From positions 310,001 through 374,000 of the forward strand of contig NZ_JAKIKP010000003.1 of assembly GCF_023284065.1 (NCBI RefSeq): DNA of 64,000 nt, read 5' to 3'. Source of the DNA: Shewanella gaetbuli. Its GTDB lineage: Bacteria; Pseudomonadota; Gammaproteobacteria; Enterobacterales; Shewanellaceae. Numbering within the stretch: the stretch's first letter is position 1; each line of letters opens with the position of its first letter. Below the pieces are notes generated by a model, which was given only the letters and a program-made list of their open reading frames with translations, searched no databases and was not told the DNA's origin. A program made the translations under genes and the position numbers. Positions 1-8,190 of the stretch are shown here, one piece after another.

Positions 1-26
1 TAACTTGCCTTAATAATTGATAAATT

Positions 27-48
27 GGAGCCTTCTGGCTCCATTTTT
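27..48 (+). terminator. intrinsic terminator of the gene upstream of the window
   Basis: A perfect 6-bp stem (GGAGCC at 27-32, GGCTCC at 37-42) with a TTCT loop is followed by ATTTTTAT. It lies just before the first gene's ribosome site (AAGGGA at 54-59), so it probably ends a plus-strand transcript entering from the left. Confidence 0.7.
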
Positions 49-62
49 ATTTAAGGGACAAA

Positions 63-800
63 ATGAATATTCTTACCGAAGTACATGATATCAATACGGC
101 AACAGGCACGATGCGCACCCAAGTTTTTCGTCCCGCAACTTCAGGCCAATTTGCCAGTATTATTTTCTATTCTGAAATCTTTCAATTAACCGCCCCAATT
201 ACCCGCGCAGCAGCCATAATGGCTGGCCATGGTTTTGTAGTCTTAGTGCCAGAGGTCTTTCATGAGCTTAACCCTATAGGTACTGTGCTAGCTTATGATG
301 ATATAGGCAAAGATAAAGGCAATGCAGATAAGTTTACCAAGCCATTGGAACACCATGATAGCGATACAGAAGCACTGGTTGCTTTTGCCAGAGCGCAAAC
401 TTATTGCAACGATAAAGTGGGCGCAATGGGAGTGTGCATTGGTGGTCACCTTACGTTTAGAGCCGCATTAAATCCTGATGTTAAAGGGGCGTTTTGCTTG
501 TATGCCACCGACATTCATTCAAATACGTTACCCTGTAAACAAGGTAACGACTCATTCACCCGCGCAGGTGACATCCAAGGTGAATTAGTGATGGTATTTG
601 GCAAGCAAGACCCTCATGTACCCGCCGAAGGCCGCAGCGCTATATATCAGCAGTTAGCCGCTAAAGAAGTGAATTTTTCATGGTTAGAAGTGAACGCGCA
701 GCATGCATTTATGCGGGACGAGGGCGACCGTTATGACCCTGCACTTGCACTACAAATGTATCAGAGTGCAGTGGCATTTTTTCACCGCACACTAAACTAA
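63..800 (+). CDS. dienelactone hydrolase family protein
   Basis: A cytoplasmic alpha/beta-hydrolase of the dienelactone hydrolase family, 245 residues, the family's usual length. The nucleophile-elbow motif GVCIGG places the catalytic Cys at about residue 125. Asp in GKQDPH and His in AQHAF complete the likely Cys-Asp-His triad. ATG at 63 follows AAGGGA at good spacing. Family members hydrolyse cyclic esters such as dienelactone, but many bacterial copies have no known substrate and nothing nearby suggests aromatic catabolism. The gene stands alone between two hairpin terminators. Family assignment is firm; the substrate is unknown. Confidence 0.85.
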   Translation: MNILTEVHDINTATGTMRTQVFRPATSGQFASIIFYSEIFQLTAPITRAAAIMAGHGFVVLVPEVFHELNPIGTVLAYDDIGKDKGNADKFTKPLEHHDSDTEALVAFARAQTYCNDKVGAMGVCIGGHLTFRAALNPDVKGAFCLYATDIHSNTLPCKQGNDSFTRAGDIQGELVMVFGKQDPHVPAEGRSAIYQQLAAKEVNFSWLEVNAQHAFMRDEGDRYDPALALQMYQSAVAFFHRTLN

Positions 801-850
801 ACTAAACAAAGCTGAGCTTGAATTATTTTAAGGGTTCAGGTGAATGATAA

Positions 851-889
851 AAGCACTAGGTAATGAAGTGTATGCCTAGTGCTTTTTTA
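851..889. terminator. bidirectional terminator
   Basis: A 10-bp perfect inverted repeat (AAGCACTAGG at 851-860, CCTAGTGCTT at 875-884) is flanked by A-rich sequence on the left and TTTTTAT on the right. It can therefore stop both the plus-strand hydrolase gene and the minus-strand MscS-like gene that converges on it. Confidence 0.8.
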
Positions 890-905
890 TGCTAATGACA
901 CCCAC

Positions 906-1445
906 TTAACCGCGTTTAGGAATAACGCGTTTGGTAATGGCTTTTTTCTCTGTAGGTTGATTATTGGGTAATTTAATCACCCCTTTTTGTAGTAGCAAAC
1001 TGTTGGGGTAAGTCATAACATCACCCGAGTCGCGCTTTATCAGAATATGGAACAGAGATATTTCAACAATCACGCCGGACATATCTTCATCTTTATCGAC
1101 AATTTTAATTCGATCGCCAATGCGGTAAGGGAAGACGAAAAAGATCAACACTCCTGCGGTAATGTTACTTAATATTGACCATTGGGCGAATAAAGCCACA
1201 CCTAAAACCGCAAAGGCTGATGACACAAACAGCGACACGTCTTGGTAACCCAGCCCTAGGTGAATGGCGATTATAGATAGGGTAATAAAAAACATTAAAT
1301 AAGATATAAGCCGAGTGATCAGACGGCTTCGTACTTCATTAACCTGCTTTTTAATGGCTTGAATTTTAATCCACTTTTTCACTTGTCGCTGAGCAAACAC
1401 AAAAATGCCCAAATACAGCATCACCATTAAAATTTGATTCAACAT
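906..1445 (-). CDS. small mechanosensitive (MscS-family) channel protein
   Basis: A 179-residue inner-membrane protein with an N-terminal helix (about 3-20) and two further membrane segments (about 45-65 and 73-105). Next comes the MscS beta domain with the family-like stretch PYRIGDRIKI. The Gly/Ala-rich segment AFAVLGVALFAQWSILSN matches the pore-lining helix and hinge of MscS. It is shorter than E. coli MscS (286) because the C-terminal cytoplasmic vestibule is missing; the end is a basic tail. It probably senses membrane tension, but without the vestibule its gating may differ. Transcribed alone toward a shared terminator. Confidence 0.8.
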   Translation of the reverse strand: MLNQILMVMLYLGIFVFAQRQVKKWIKIQAIKKQVNEVRSRLITRLISYLMFFITLSIIAIHLGLGYQDVSLFVSSAFAVLGVALFAQWSILSNITAGVLIFFVFPYRIGDRIKIVDKDEDMSGVIVEISLFHILIKRDSGDVMTYPNSLLLQKGVIKLPNNQPTEKKAITKRVIPKRG

Positions 1446-1666
1446 AAAACGTCCTAATTGTAATAAATCTCTATTCGCCTAGTGGACAGCTGAAAGCGCC
1501 CACTTACTTATAAGCGATCAATCTAGCCGGTATCAATGCCATTTATTGATCTGTTTTTCTGAGTTGAGATCAATAAGCATAGGTGGGCAATTGATTATCA
1601 GTATAATATGACTTTTATTTATATTTGGCTTGTAAATTCTAACAGGCCGTAATCATTTGGGGTTTC

Positions 1667-2416
1667 ATGTCTGATTATAAAGTGTTGTTTACCGGTGCAG
1701 ATACGTTTGGTGATATTTTTGTATTAGATGATGGCCACTTTCGGGTTTTATCATTTGGTGACAATGATGAACAAAGTAAAATGGATAAGTCTCAACCTTT
1801 TGTTCCACAACATATTTATGTGCAAGCCATGCTAACCGTGTTGATGGTTAAACAGCCTAAAAGTGTCATTATTATGGGACTCGGTGGCGGTGCCTTAGTG
1901 CATGCGTTAAGACATTATGATGCGGCCATTAAAATTACTGCGGTAGAGTTGCGTGAACAAGTGATTCATATTGCTAAACGCTTTTTTCAATTACCTATTG
2001 GAAAAAAGCTGACGTTGATACACCAAGATGCCAGCCATTTTTTAACTGCTGGTGAGTTTAAAAAGGCTGATGTGATGTTTGTCGACATCTATAGTGCTAA
2101 AGGTGTTGACCCCAAGTTATTGTCACTTGAATTTACTGAAAATTGCTTCAAAGGATTAAAATCCGATGGTGTATTAGTGCTTAATTGCTGGAAAGAGCAT
2201 AAGAATAACCCAGAGTTATTGGCACATTTACAACAGTGCTTTAGCCATATCTACGCCTGTTTAACGGGCGGTGGCAACTGGGTGGTGTTTGCCACTAATC
2301 AGCCTCAAGGGTTAAGTGGTATGAGCAATAAAGCCAACCAACAAGCGTTATCTCAGGCTATAGAGGTTAACGTGGCCCGAGTATTAACGCGATTTGAGCC
2401 TTGGCAATTAATTTGA
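1667..2416 (+). CDS. spermidine synthase-like Rossmann-fold protein
   Basis: A 249-residue protein with the spermidine synthase/class I methyltransferase fold. The nucleotide-binding loop MGLGGGALVH begins near residue 69, an acidic residue follows in TAVELREQV, and QDASHF and VDIYSAKG follow in the usual order. A short N-terminal beta region precedes the Rossmann domain, as in SpeE-like proteins. No speD lies beside it, so true aminopropyl transfer is uncertain; proteins of this type are often annotated only as spermidine synthase-like. ATG at 1667 is preceded by a weak TTGGGG site. Single-gene unit. Confidence 0.75.
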   Translation: MSDYKVLFTGADTFGDIFVLDDGHFRVLSFGDNDEQSKMDKSQPFVPQHIYVQAMLTVLMVKQPKSVIIMGLGGGALVHALRHYDAAIKITAVELREQVIHIAKRFFQLPIGKKLTLIHQDASHFLTAGEFKKADVMFVDIYSAKGVDPKLLSLEFTENCFKGLKSDGVLVLNCWKEHKNNPELLAHLQQCFSHIYACLTGGGNWVVFATNQPQGLSGMSNKANQQALSQAIEVNVARVLTRFEPWQLI

Positions 2417-2533
2417 TCTGTTATGGGAAAACCGATTAACAAAATGGTTCAACTGAAAAATCGATTAAGATAATAGTTTTTATCCGTTATACATAATTAG
2501 CCAGTCCACGTATTCTAACTCCATCGAATAGCG

Positions 2534-2566
2534 ACGCAGTGTTAAAAAATAAATTTAACTCTGCGT
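2534..2566 (+). promoter_or_regulatory. stem-loop in the ahpC leader
   Basis: A 13-bp inverted repeat with one mismatch (ACGCAGTGTTAAA at 2534-2546, TTTAACTCTGCGT at 2554-2566) with a 7-base loop lies about 40 bases before the ahpC ribosome site. It has no T-run, so it is more likely an mRNA-stabilising or regulatory leader structure, or a protein-binding palindrome, than a terminator. I could not make a convincing OxyR site from this region. Confidence 0.45.
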
Positions 2567-2618
2567 TAGATGAAAAATCAACTTAGTTAATCATTAGTTA
2601 ATTACATTGGAGTTAATC

Positions 2619-3188
2619 ATGACACAGTCAATTATCAACAGCACTATCAAGCCATTCAAAGCAACTGCATTCCACAACGGTGCTTTTGTTGACGTCACTG
2701 AGCAAGACTTATTAGGCAAATGGTCAGTAGTCTTTTTCTACCCAGCTGACTTCACCTTTGTTTGCCCAACTGAGTTAGGCGACATGGCTGACCACTACGA
2801 GCAATTACAAGCTATGGGCGTTGAAGTTTACTCAGTATCAACTGACACTCATTTCACTCACAAAGCATGGCACGCTAGCTCAGACACCATTGGTAAAATC
2901 AACTACCCAATGATTGGCGACCCAACTGGTACCATTACTCGTAACTTCGGTGTAATGATTGAAGAAGATGGTTTAGCACTTCGTGGTACGTTTGTAATGA
3001 ACCCAGAAGGTGAAATCAAAGTGGCTGAAATTCATGACCTAGGTATTGGCCGTAGTGCATCAGAGCTTGTTCGCAAAATTCAAGCTGCACAATATGTTGC
3101 TACTCACGACGGTGAAGTATGTCCAGCTAAATGGCAGCCAGGTGAAGAAACTTTAGCTCCATCAATTGACCTTGTAGGTAAAATCTAA
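2619..3188 (+). CDS. ahpC: alkyl hydroperoxide reductase peroxiredoxin subunit AhpC
   Basis: A typical 2-Cys peroxiredoxin that reduces H2O2, organic peroxides and peroxynitrite, and is itself reduced by AhpF. The peroxidatic Cys is near residue 49 in FTFVCPTE and the resolving Cys near 168 in GEVCPAKW, matching the E. coli AhpC layout. Length is 189 residues from the ATG at 2619, which follows TTGGAG at ideal spacing; the in-frame TTG at 2607 lies in the ribosome site itself and is rejected. Codon use is strongly biased, as expected for an abundant protein. It is followed by ahpF across a hairpin that may lower downstream expression. Confidence 0.97.
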   Translation: MTQSIINSTIKPFKATAFHNGAFVDVTEQDLLGKWSVVFFYPADFTFVCPTELGDMADHYEQLQAMGVEVYSVSTDTHFTHKAWHASSDTIGKINYPMIGDPTGTITRNFGVMIEEDGLALRGTFVMNPEGEIKVAEIHDLGIGRSASELVRKIQAAQYVATHDGEVCPAKWQPGEETLAPSIDLVGKI

Positions 3189-3218
3189 TTAATTATCATC
3201 ACGTTAATTAGGTAACCC

Positions 3219-3262
3219 TAGCCAGCTAATCCCCCCTGCATTAGCTGGCTATCCCCCCGCTT
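3219..3262 (+). terminator. attenuating hairpin between ahpC and ahpF
   Basis: A perfect 12-bp stem (TAGCCAGCTAAT at 3219-3230, ATTAGCTGGCTA at 3240-3251) with a C-rich loop is followed by TCCCCCCGCTTTTTAA. The U-run is displaced about 8 bases from the stem, so termination is probably partial. That would give more ahpC than ahpF mRNA, in line with the protein ratio needed. Confidence 0.6.
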
Positions 3263-3306
3263 TTTAATTCATACTAAATAATTTTTGATTATTTATAGGA
3301 GTTGTT

Positions 3307-4872
3307 GTGTTAGATGCCAACGTAAAAAATCAACTGAAATCATATCTGCAGAATCTAAAACACCCAGTTGAACTTGTGGTATCTGCAGATGACTCAAAAA
3401 AGTCTGCAGAATTAACCAGTCTAGCGAAAGACATTGTTGAGTGTTCACCATTGGTGAGCAGTATCGACGCTAAAGGTGCTCGTGCACCTAGCATGACTAT
3501 CATGAACCCACAATTAGGAACCAATATTAGTTTTGCTGGTTTACCTATGGGGCATGAGTTTACTTCGCTGGTTTTAGCCTTATTACACAGTGGTGGTCAC
3601 CCCATTAAGCTTGATGCTGACGTGATTGAGCAAATTAAAAACTTATCGGGTGAGTACTACTTTGAAACTTATGTTTCTTTAAGCTGCCAAACATGTCCTG
3701 AAGTGGTTCAGGCATTGAATATGATGGCGGCGATCAACCCTAATATTACTAATGTCATGATTGATGGCGCGTTATTTCAACAAGAAGTCGAAGACAGAAA
3801 TATTATGTCTGTGCCTTCTGTATATCTTAACGGCGAGCCATTTTCAGTGGGTGCAATTACCGTTGCTGAAATTTTGAATAAAGTTGACGACAGCGCCGCT
3901 GGTCGCCAAGCCGAGCAGTTAAATGAAAAATCGGCATTTGATGTGTTAGTGGTTGGTGGTGGCCCCGCAGGCGCATCGGCAGCTATTTATTCAGCACGTA
4001 AAGGGTTGAACACGGGTATTGTGGCGCAGAAGTTTGGCGGTCAAGTATCTGAAACTGTTGGTATTGAAAACTTTATCTCGGTGTCAAAAACTGAAGGACC
4101 AAAGCTGGTTGCTAACCTAGAAAACCACGTTAAAGATTACGACGTGGACATCATGGAAAACCAAAAAGCAATTAAGTTGGCTCAAAATGGTTTATTTGAT
4201 GTTGAGTTAGAAAATGGCGCAACCTTGCAAAGCAAAACCGTGCTACTTGCTACAGGTGCTAGATGGCGTGAAATGAATGTTCCTGGTGAGCAAGAATATC
4301 GTGGTAAAGGCGTGGCTTACTGTCCACATTGTGATGGGCCGTTATTTAAAGGTAAACGTGTTGCCGTTATTGGCGGTGGTAATTCAGGTATTGAAGCCGC
4401 TATCGATTTAGCCAATATTGTTGAACATGTAACCGTACTTGAGTTTGATAGCAAATTGCGTGCAGATGAGGTTTTACAGCGTAAAGCTAAGTCTATGGGT
4501 AATATTGATATTATTACTCAGGCTCAAACGACTCAGGTCAATGGTGATGGCAGCCGAGTGACCGGGCTAACCTACACCGACCGAGCGACCGGTGAAAGCC
4601 ATGATGTCACCTTAGCAGGTATTTTTGTTCAAATTGGTTTAGTGCCTAATACTGAATGGCTAAAAGGAGTGGTAGATTTAACCCCAAGAGGCGAAATTAT
4701 TGTTGATGAGCGTGGGCAAACTTCTATTCCCGGCGTATTTGCCGCAGGTGATGTCACTCATACACCTTATAAGCAAATAATTATAGCCATGGGCAGTGGC
4801 GCAACCGCTTCACTAGGGGCGTTTGACTATTTAATCAGACATTCTGAGCCCGCAGAAGAGCAAGCCGCTTAA
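3307..4872 (+). CDS. ahpF: alkyl hydroperoxide reductase flavoprotein subunit AhpF
   Basis: A 521-residue FAD-dependent NADH:peroxiredoxin reductase that recycles AhpC. The tandem thioredoxin-fold N-terminal domain carries CQTC at 127-130. The FAD-binding GGGPAG is at 217-222, the second redox pair CPHC at 339-342 and the NAD-binding GGGNSG at 356-361. All redox centres are intact and the length equals that of E. coli AhpF. The start is GTG at 3307, preceded by TAGGAG; the resulting [11 protein letters not shown] matches the usual AhpF N-terminus. Second gene of the ahpCF operon. Confidence 0.97.
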   Translation: MLDANVKNQLKSYLQNLKHPVELVVSADDSKKSAELTSLAKDIVECSPLVSSIDAKGARAPSMTIMNPQLGTNISFAGLPMGHEFTSLVLALLHSGGHPIKLDADVIEQIKNLSGEYYFETYVSLSCQTCPEVVQALNMMAAINPNITNVMIDGALFQQEVEDRNIMSVPSVYLNGEPFSVGAITVAEILNKVDDSAAGRQAEQLNEKSAFDVLVVGGGPAGASAAIYSARKGLNTGIVAQKFGGQVSETVGIENFISVSKTEGPKLVANLENHVKDYDVDIMENQKAIKLAQNGLFDVELENGATLQSKTVLLATGARWREMNVPGEQEYRGKGVAYCPHCDGPLFKGKRVAVIGGGNSGIEAAIDLANIVEHVTVLEFDSKLRADEVLQRKAKSMGNIDIITQAQTTQVNGDGSRVTGLTYTDRATGESHDVTLAGIFVQIGLVPNTEWLKGVVDLTPRGEIIVDERGQTSIPGVFAAGDVTHTPYKQIIIAMGSGATASLGAFDYLIRHSEPAEEQAA

Positions 4873-4898
4873 GTTAATATTTTGCTTATATTGCTAAA

Positions 4899-4930
4899 AA
4901 ATAGTCAGCACTTTGCTGGCTATTTTTTTG
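4899..4930 (+). terminator. terminator of ahpCF
   Basis: An 11-bp stem with one G-T pair (AATAGTCAGCA at 4900-4910, TGCTGGCTATT at 4914-4924) runs straight into a T-run, a strong Rho-independent terminator 28 bases after the ahpF stop. Confidence 0.85.
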
Positions 4931-5033
4931 TTTTTTAGCTGGTTTAGCCACCGTTAACAATTAAGCCTGCAAGTCATATCAGAATGTTGAGCTATTATTA
5001 ATTTAAGTATTAATAAAAAGAGTATGCTCACTT

Positions 5034-6191
5034 ATGCCAGAGTCTTCTGAACCTGCTTTTACTCAGTTGAAATCCATTAAAACTCATTCGTTACCTTCGT
5101 TTTCTCAACAAATGAGAATAGAAGTGGATAGTTACTTAGTGCAAAGCTGTAGATGGCTGACGATGTTGTCGTGTTTATTGATTGTGGTTTTTTTAGCTTT
5201 TAGAGTGTTAAATCAACAGGGGTTATCGGTGCTTCAAGTGACTATGGTGGTAACGCCATTGCTAGCTTTAATGGGCATTAGTACTTATTTAGCGTTAAAT
5301 TATCCGCAGTTTAAGCGTCGATTTTATACTGTTACTTATATGGTTTGTTTAGCCATTTGTTGGTCTGGATGGGTCAGCTTGGGGATTGTTAATTCACCAG
5401 AGTTATTGAGTTCATATGAATCATTGGTGAATATTTTAGGCTTAGCTTTTGTTATTGCATTGTTCCCACTACGTAGCTGGTGCTTAATTGTTGTATTGGG
5501 CTTTGTGGTGTTTATTTCTTTTTGGCGTATATATTTACTTCCGGCTGATTTCGCACTGATTTCTACCACCAAATTAATCTGCTTTTTTATTGTCATTGTT
5601 ACAGGTCAAATAGTGGCGAATGGCTGGTTTATTCGTGCGGTAAAAAAAGATGCAGAAAATAAAAGACTTTTGCAAAAATTAGCACATCAAGCCCAAACTG
5701 ACGCGTTAACTGAGTTAGCCAATAGAGGCTGTTTTGATAATACACTCACCACCGAGATAGCCAATAGTCAGCGCACACAAAAGCCACTCTGCATCATCTT
5801 ATTAGATGTGGATTTTTTCAAAAAGTTAAATGATAGTTTAGGGCATCAAAAAGGCGATAAGTGCTTGATAGAAATTGCAAAAATGTTAGCTGGAGTGGCT
5901 AATAGGCCTCGAGATTTATGCGCGAGGTATGGCGGTGAAGAGTTTATTCTTTTATTGCCTGAAACCGATTTGGCAGGTGCAATTATTGTAGCCGAAAAAA
6001 TTAAAAAACGATTATCAGAACTGGCGATTCCTCATCCAGATTCCAATGTGAGCCAGTTTGTCACCGTGTCTCAAGGAATCGCACAGTTTAAGTCAGGAAT
6101 GACTGAAGATGAACTGTGCCACGTTGCCGACGAAAACTTATATAAAGTGAAGCAAAGCACGCGAAACCATTTTGCCTTCAACGAAAGCTAA
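5034..6191 (+). CDS. membrane-bound diguanylate cyclase (GGEEF)
   Basis: Makes the second messenger c-di-GMP from two GTP at the inner membrane. The first ~205 residues hold about six hydrophobic segments with no recognisable sensor motif. A short linker then leads to a GGDEF domain with the active-site GGEEF at 300-304. An inhibitory RxxD site (RPRD, 291-294) lies exactly five residues upstream, so product inhibition is likely. ATG at 5034 is used; there is a weak site before it. The signal sensed is unknown. The adjacent chemoreceptor has its own promoter, so co-transcription is not implied. Confidence 0.9.
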   Translation: MPESSEPAFTQLKSIKTHSLPSFSQQMRIEVDSYLVQSCRWLTMLSCLLIVVFLAFRVLNQQGLSVLQVTMVVTPLLALMGISTYLALNYPQFKRRFYTVTYMVCLAICWSGWVSLGIVNSPELLSSYESLVNILGLAFVIALFPLRSWCLIVVLGFVVFISFWRIYLLPADFALISTTKLICFFIVIVTGQIVANGWFIRAVKKDAENKRLLQKLAHQAQTDALTELANRGCFDNTLTTEIANSQRTQKPLCIILLDVDFFKKLNDSLGHQKGDKCLIEIAKMLAGVANRPRDLCARYGGEEFILLLPETDLAGAIIVAEKIKKRLSELAIPHPDSNVSQFVTVSQGIAQFKSGMTEDELCHVADENLYKVKQSTRNHFAFNES

Positions 6192-6256
6192 CAGGTCTTG
6201 GTATCGCCTATCTATATACAATGCCAAGCATATAAGGAATTATTTCAATTATTTCA

Positions 6257-6283
6257 TTTAGTTTTTGGGCTTTTTGCCGATAA
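6257..6283 (+). promoter_or_regulatory. sigma-28 (FliA) promoter for the chemoreceptor
   Basis: TTTAGTTT at 6257-6264, an 11-base spacer and GCCGATAA at 6276-6283 match the enterobacterial flagellar sigma-28 consensus (TAAAGTTT-N11-GCCGATAA) at 14 of 16 positions, with a perfect -10. The start would lie near 6290, leaving a leader of about 200 bases before the chemoreceptor. I see no other clear element in the 305-base gap 6192-6496. Confidence 0.8.
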
Positions 6284-6496
6284 GTTCAAATATAGCACCC
6301 AAGGGAGTGGATAAAGCTGTTTTTGTTATTTTTTGCATCATTAGCGCTAACTGTTGACTATGATTAAAGAGTTATTTTTTTATCTTACTTGATCCAATAT
6401 TCGCAGAAATTTTCGTTAATGAAGAGGTCGTTGCATATTTACTAGGTTGGGTAATAGCAATGCCGCCGTTTGTTAAGTATCGCTTGGGGGCGAAGT

Positions 6497-8119
6497 ATGA
6501 ATTGGTTTAACAATATGTCCATATTTAAGAAAGTCGGATTAATTTTCGTCCTATCTGTGGTCATTTTTACGGTAAATTTAGCCATCAGCATTGTGGCGAT
6601 TAATAAAAACCGTACCACTATGGATTTTATGCAAACTAAAGTGAGTGAGCGTGTTGAGTTAGCTAACCAAAACGTGATTTTTATCCAACGCTTAGACGAG
6701 CTTTACACTCAGGCGGTATCGTTTGCAGATGAAGACTTACTCGCCAATGCCGCTAAAGTGTTTCAGTCTTTAGACAGTAATCTTAATAAACTGCGCTTAA
6801 GCGATAATAAAAAGTCGGCTGAATTGTCGTCTTTGTCACGCAGTTTAGTTGAGTATAACGGCATGACTTCTGAGCTGGCACAAGGCATGTTAGATGGCTC
6901 GATAGACATGAGTCAGGTAGGTCAAATTAGTCAGCGTAAATCACAAGTATTTGATACTTTGACCAAAGGTATTAATCAATACAAACATGACAAGGTTGAT
7001 GAGTTTTCATTAACTCTAGCTGAGGCAAGTAATCGTTCTGAACAAAGTTTATACCTCACTTTAGGGATTGGTATCGCCTTATTAGTTGTGATGGCTGTTG
7101 CGACTATTTCTATTGCGCGATCTATTAGTGGTTCGGCTGGCGATGTGGCGAATTCATTAGGTGAACTAGCCGATGGTAAAGGTAATTTACGCCACCAGTT
7201 AACGGTAAATGGTACCGATGAACTGGGTCAGGTTTCCAGTAATTTCAACCGTTTTTTACGATTATTAGCAGACTCCATTCAAGGAGTAGTGAGTGTAACT
7301 AATCCATTGCTTGATAGCGCTAAGTCATTAAAAGACAGAATGTCTATGGCAACCAACGCAACACAGCAACAAAGCCAAGATGCTAAAACAGTGCAAATCT
7401 CAATGGAAGAAATGCGTCACTCGGTGAATGATATCTCCCAAAGTGCTCAGCAAGCTGCTGCTGCAGCGCAAGAAGCTGAACAAGAAGCTACATCAGGTTT
7501 AGCGGTTGTTGAACGCACTATTAATATCTCACAAGATTTAAATAAAGGTATTGAGTTAGCGTCGAAGTCGATTAATGAGTTGGCAAAAGACACTGAAAGC
7601 GTCGGCTCAATTTTAAATGTGATTACTTCTATCGCAGAGCAAACCAACTTACTGGCGTTAAACGCTGCCATTGAAGCGGCTAGAGCGGGTGAACAAGGCC
7701 GAGGCTTTGCGGTGGTGGCTGATGAAGTAAGAGCATTGGCATCAAAAACCGCAGATGCAACCAAAGAAATTCGTGAGGTACTAGACCGACTTAAAGGTGC
7801 GGCGGAATCATCGGTTACTACAATGGACGCGGCCATTACTAAGTCTTCTGATAATGAGCGTTATGCCAAAGATACCGGCGATGTATTGCAGTCGATTCAA
7901 GCAAAAATTGTCAGCATTAATAGCATGAATACTCATATTGCTTTGGCTACCGACCAGCAATCTGTTGTGGCTGAACAAGTGGGTGGTAATGTGATTGAAA
8001 TGAATGAGTCGTTTGAACACAGCTTGAGTATTTTGGCCGAAGTCCATGATATTTCTCAAGGGTTAGATGACTTTGCCATGCAGCTTAAAACTGCCACATC
8101 GCAGTTTAAGTTAAATTAA
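6497..8119 (+). CDS. methyl-accepting chemotaxis protein
   Basis: A 540-residue chemoreceptor. TM1 covers about residues 12-35, followed by a helical periplasmic ligand domain of about 150 residues with no recognisable PAS/Cache signature. TM2 is near 190-212, then a HAMP linker. The cytoplasmic coiled-coil signalling domain carries the highly conserved hairpin tip ([20 protein letters not shown], about 378-397) that binds CheA and CheW. There is no C-terminal CheR/CheB docking pentapeptide. The ATG at 6497 is chosen because it gives a normal MCP N-terminus; a TTG nine codons upstream is less likely. It follows a sigma-28 promoter, so expression should track flagellar synthesis. Confidence 0.92.
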   Translation: MNWFNNMSIFKKVGLIFVLSVVIFTVNLAISIVAINKNRTTMDFMQTKVSERVELANQNVIFIQRLDELYTQAVSFADEDLLANAAKVFQSLDSNLNKLRLSDNKKSAELSSLSRSLVEYNGMTSELAQGMLDGSIDMSQVGQISQRKSQVFDTLTKGINQYKHDKVDEFSLTLAEASNRSEQSLYLTLGIGIALLVVMAVATISIARSISGSAGDVANSLGELADGKGNLRHQLTVNGTDELGQVSSNFNRFLRLLADSIQGVVSVTNPLLDSAKSLKDRMSMATNATQQQSQDAKTVQISMEEMRHSVNDISQSAQQAAAAAQEAEQEATSGLAVVERTINISQDLNKGIELASKSINELAKDTESVGSILNVITSIAEQTNLLALNAAIEAARAGEQGRGFAVVADEVRALASKTADATKEIREVLDRLKGAAESSVTTMDAAITKSSDNERYAKDTGDVLQSIQAKIVSINSMNTHIALATDQQSVVAEQVGGNVIEMNESFEHSLSILAEVHDISQGLDDFAMQLKTATSQFKLN

Positions 8120-8142
8120 CAATTAACCTTTTACATGACATT

Positions 8143-8171
8143 AAAAATGGCGCTCATTGAGCGCCATTTTT
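8143..8171. terminator. bidirectional terminator
   Basis: A perfect 13-bp stem (8143-8155 with 8159-8171) contains ATGGCGCTC/GAGCGCCAT, flanked by A5 and T5, with a 3-base loop. It sits between the convergent chemoreceptor and S46 peptidase genes and should stop both. Confidence 0.9.
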
Positions 8172-8190
8172 GTTGTAACTATTAATTGAA

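Noticed and set aside
2417..2618. OxyR binding site upstream of ahpC
   Set aside because: Only scattered ATAG/CTAT fragments (for example near 2470-2500) without the required four-fold spacing; not callable by eye.
7447..7836. 129-codon minus-strand frame inside the chemoreceptor gene
   Set aside because: Antisense shadow of the conserved, Ala-rich MCP signalling domain.
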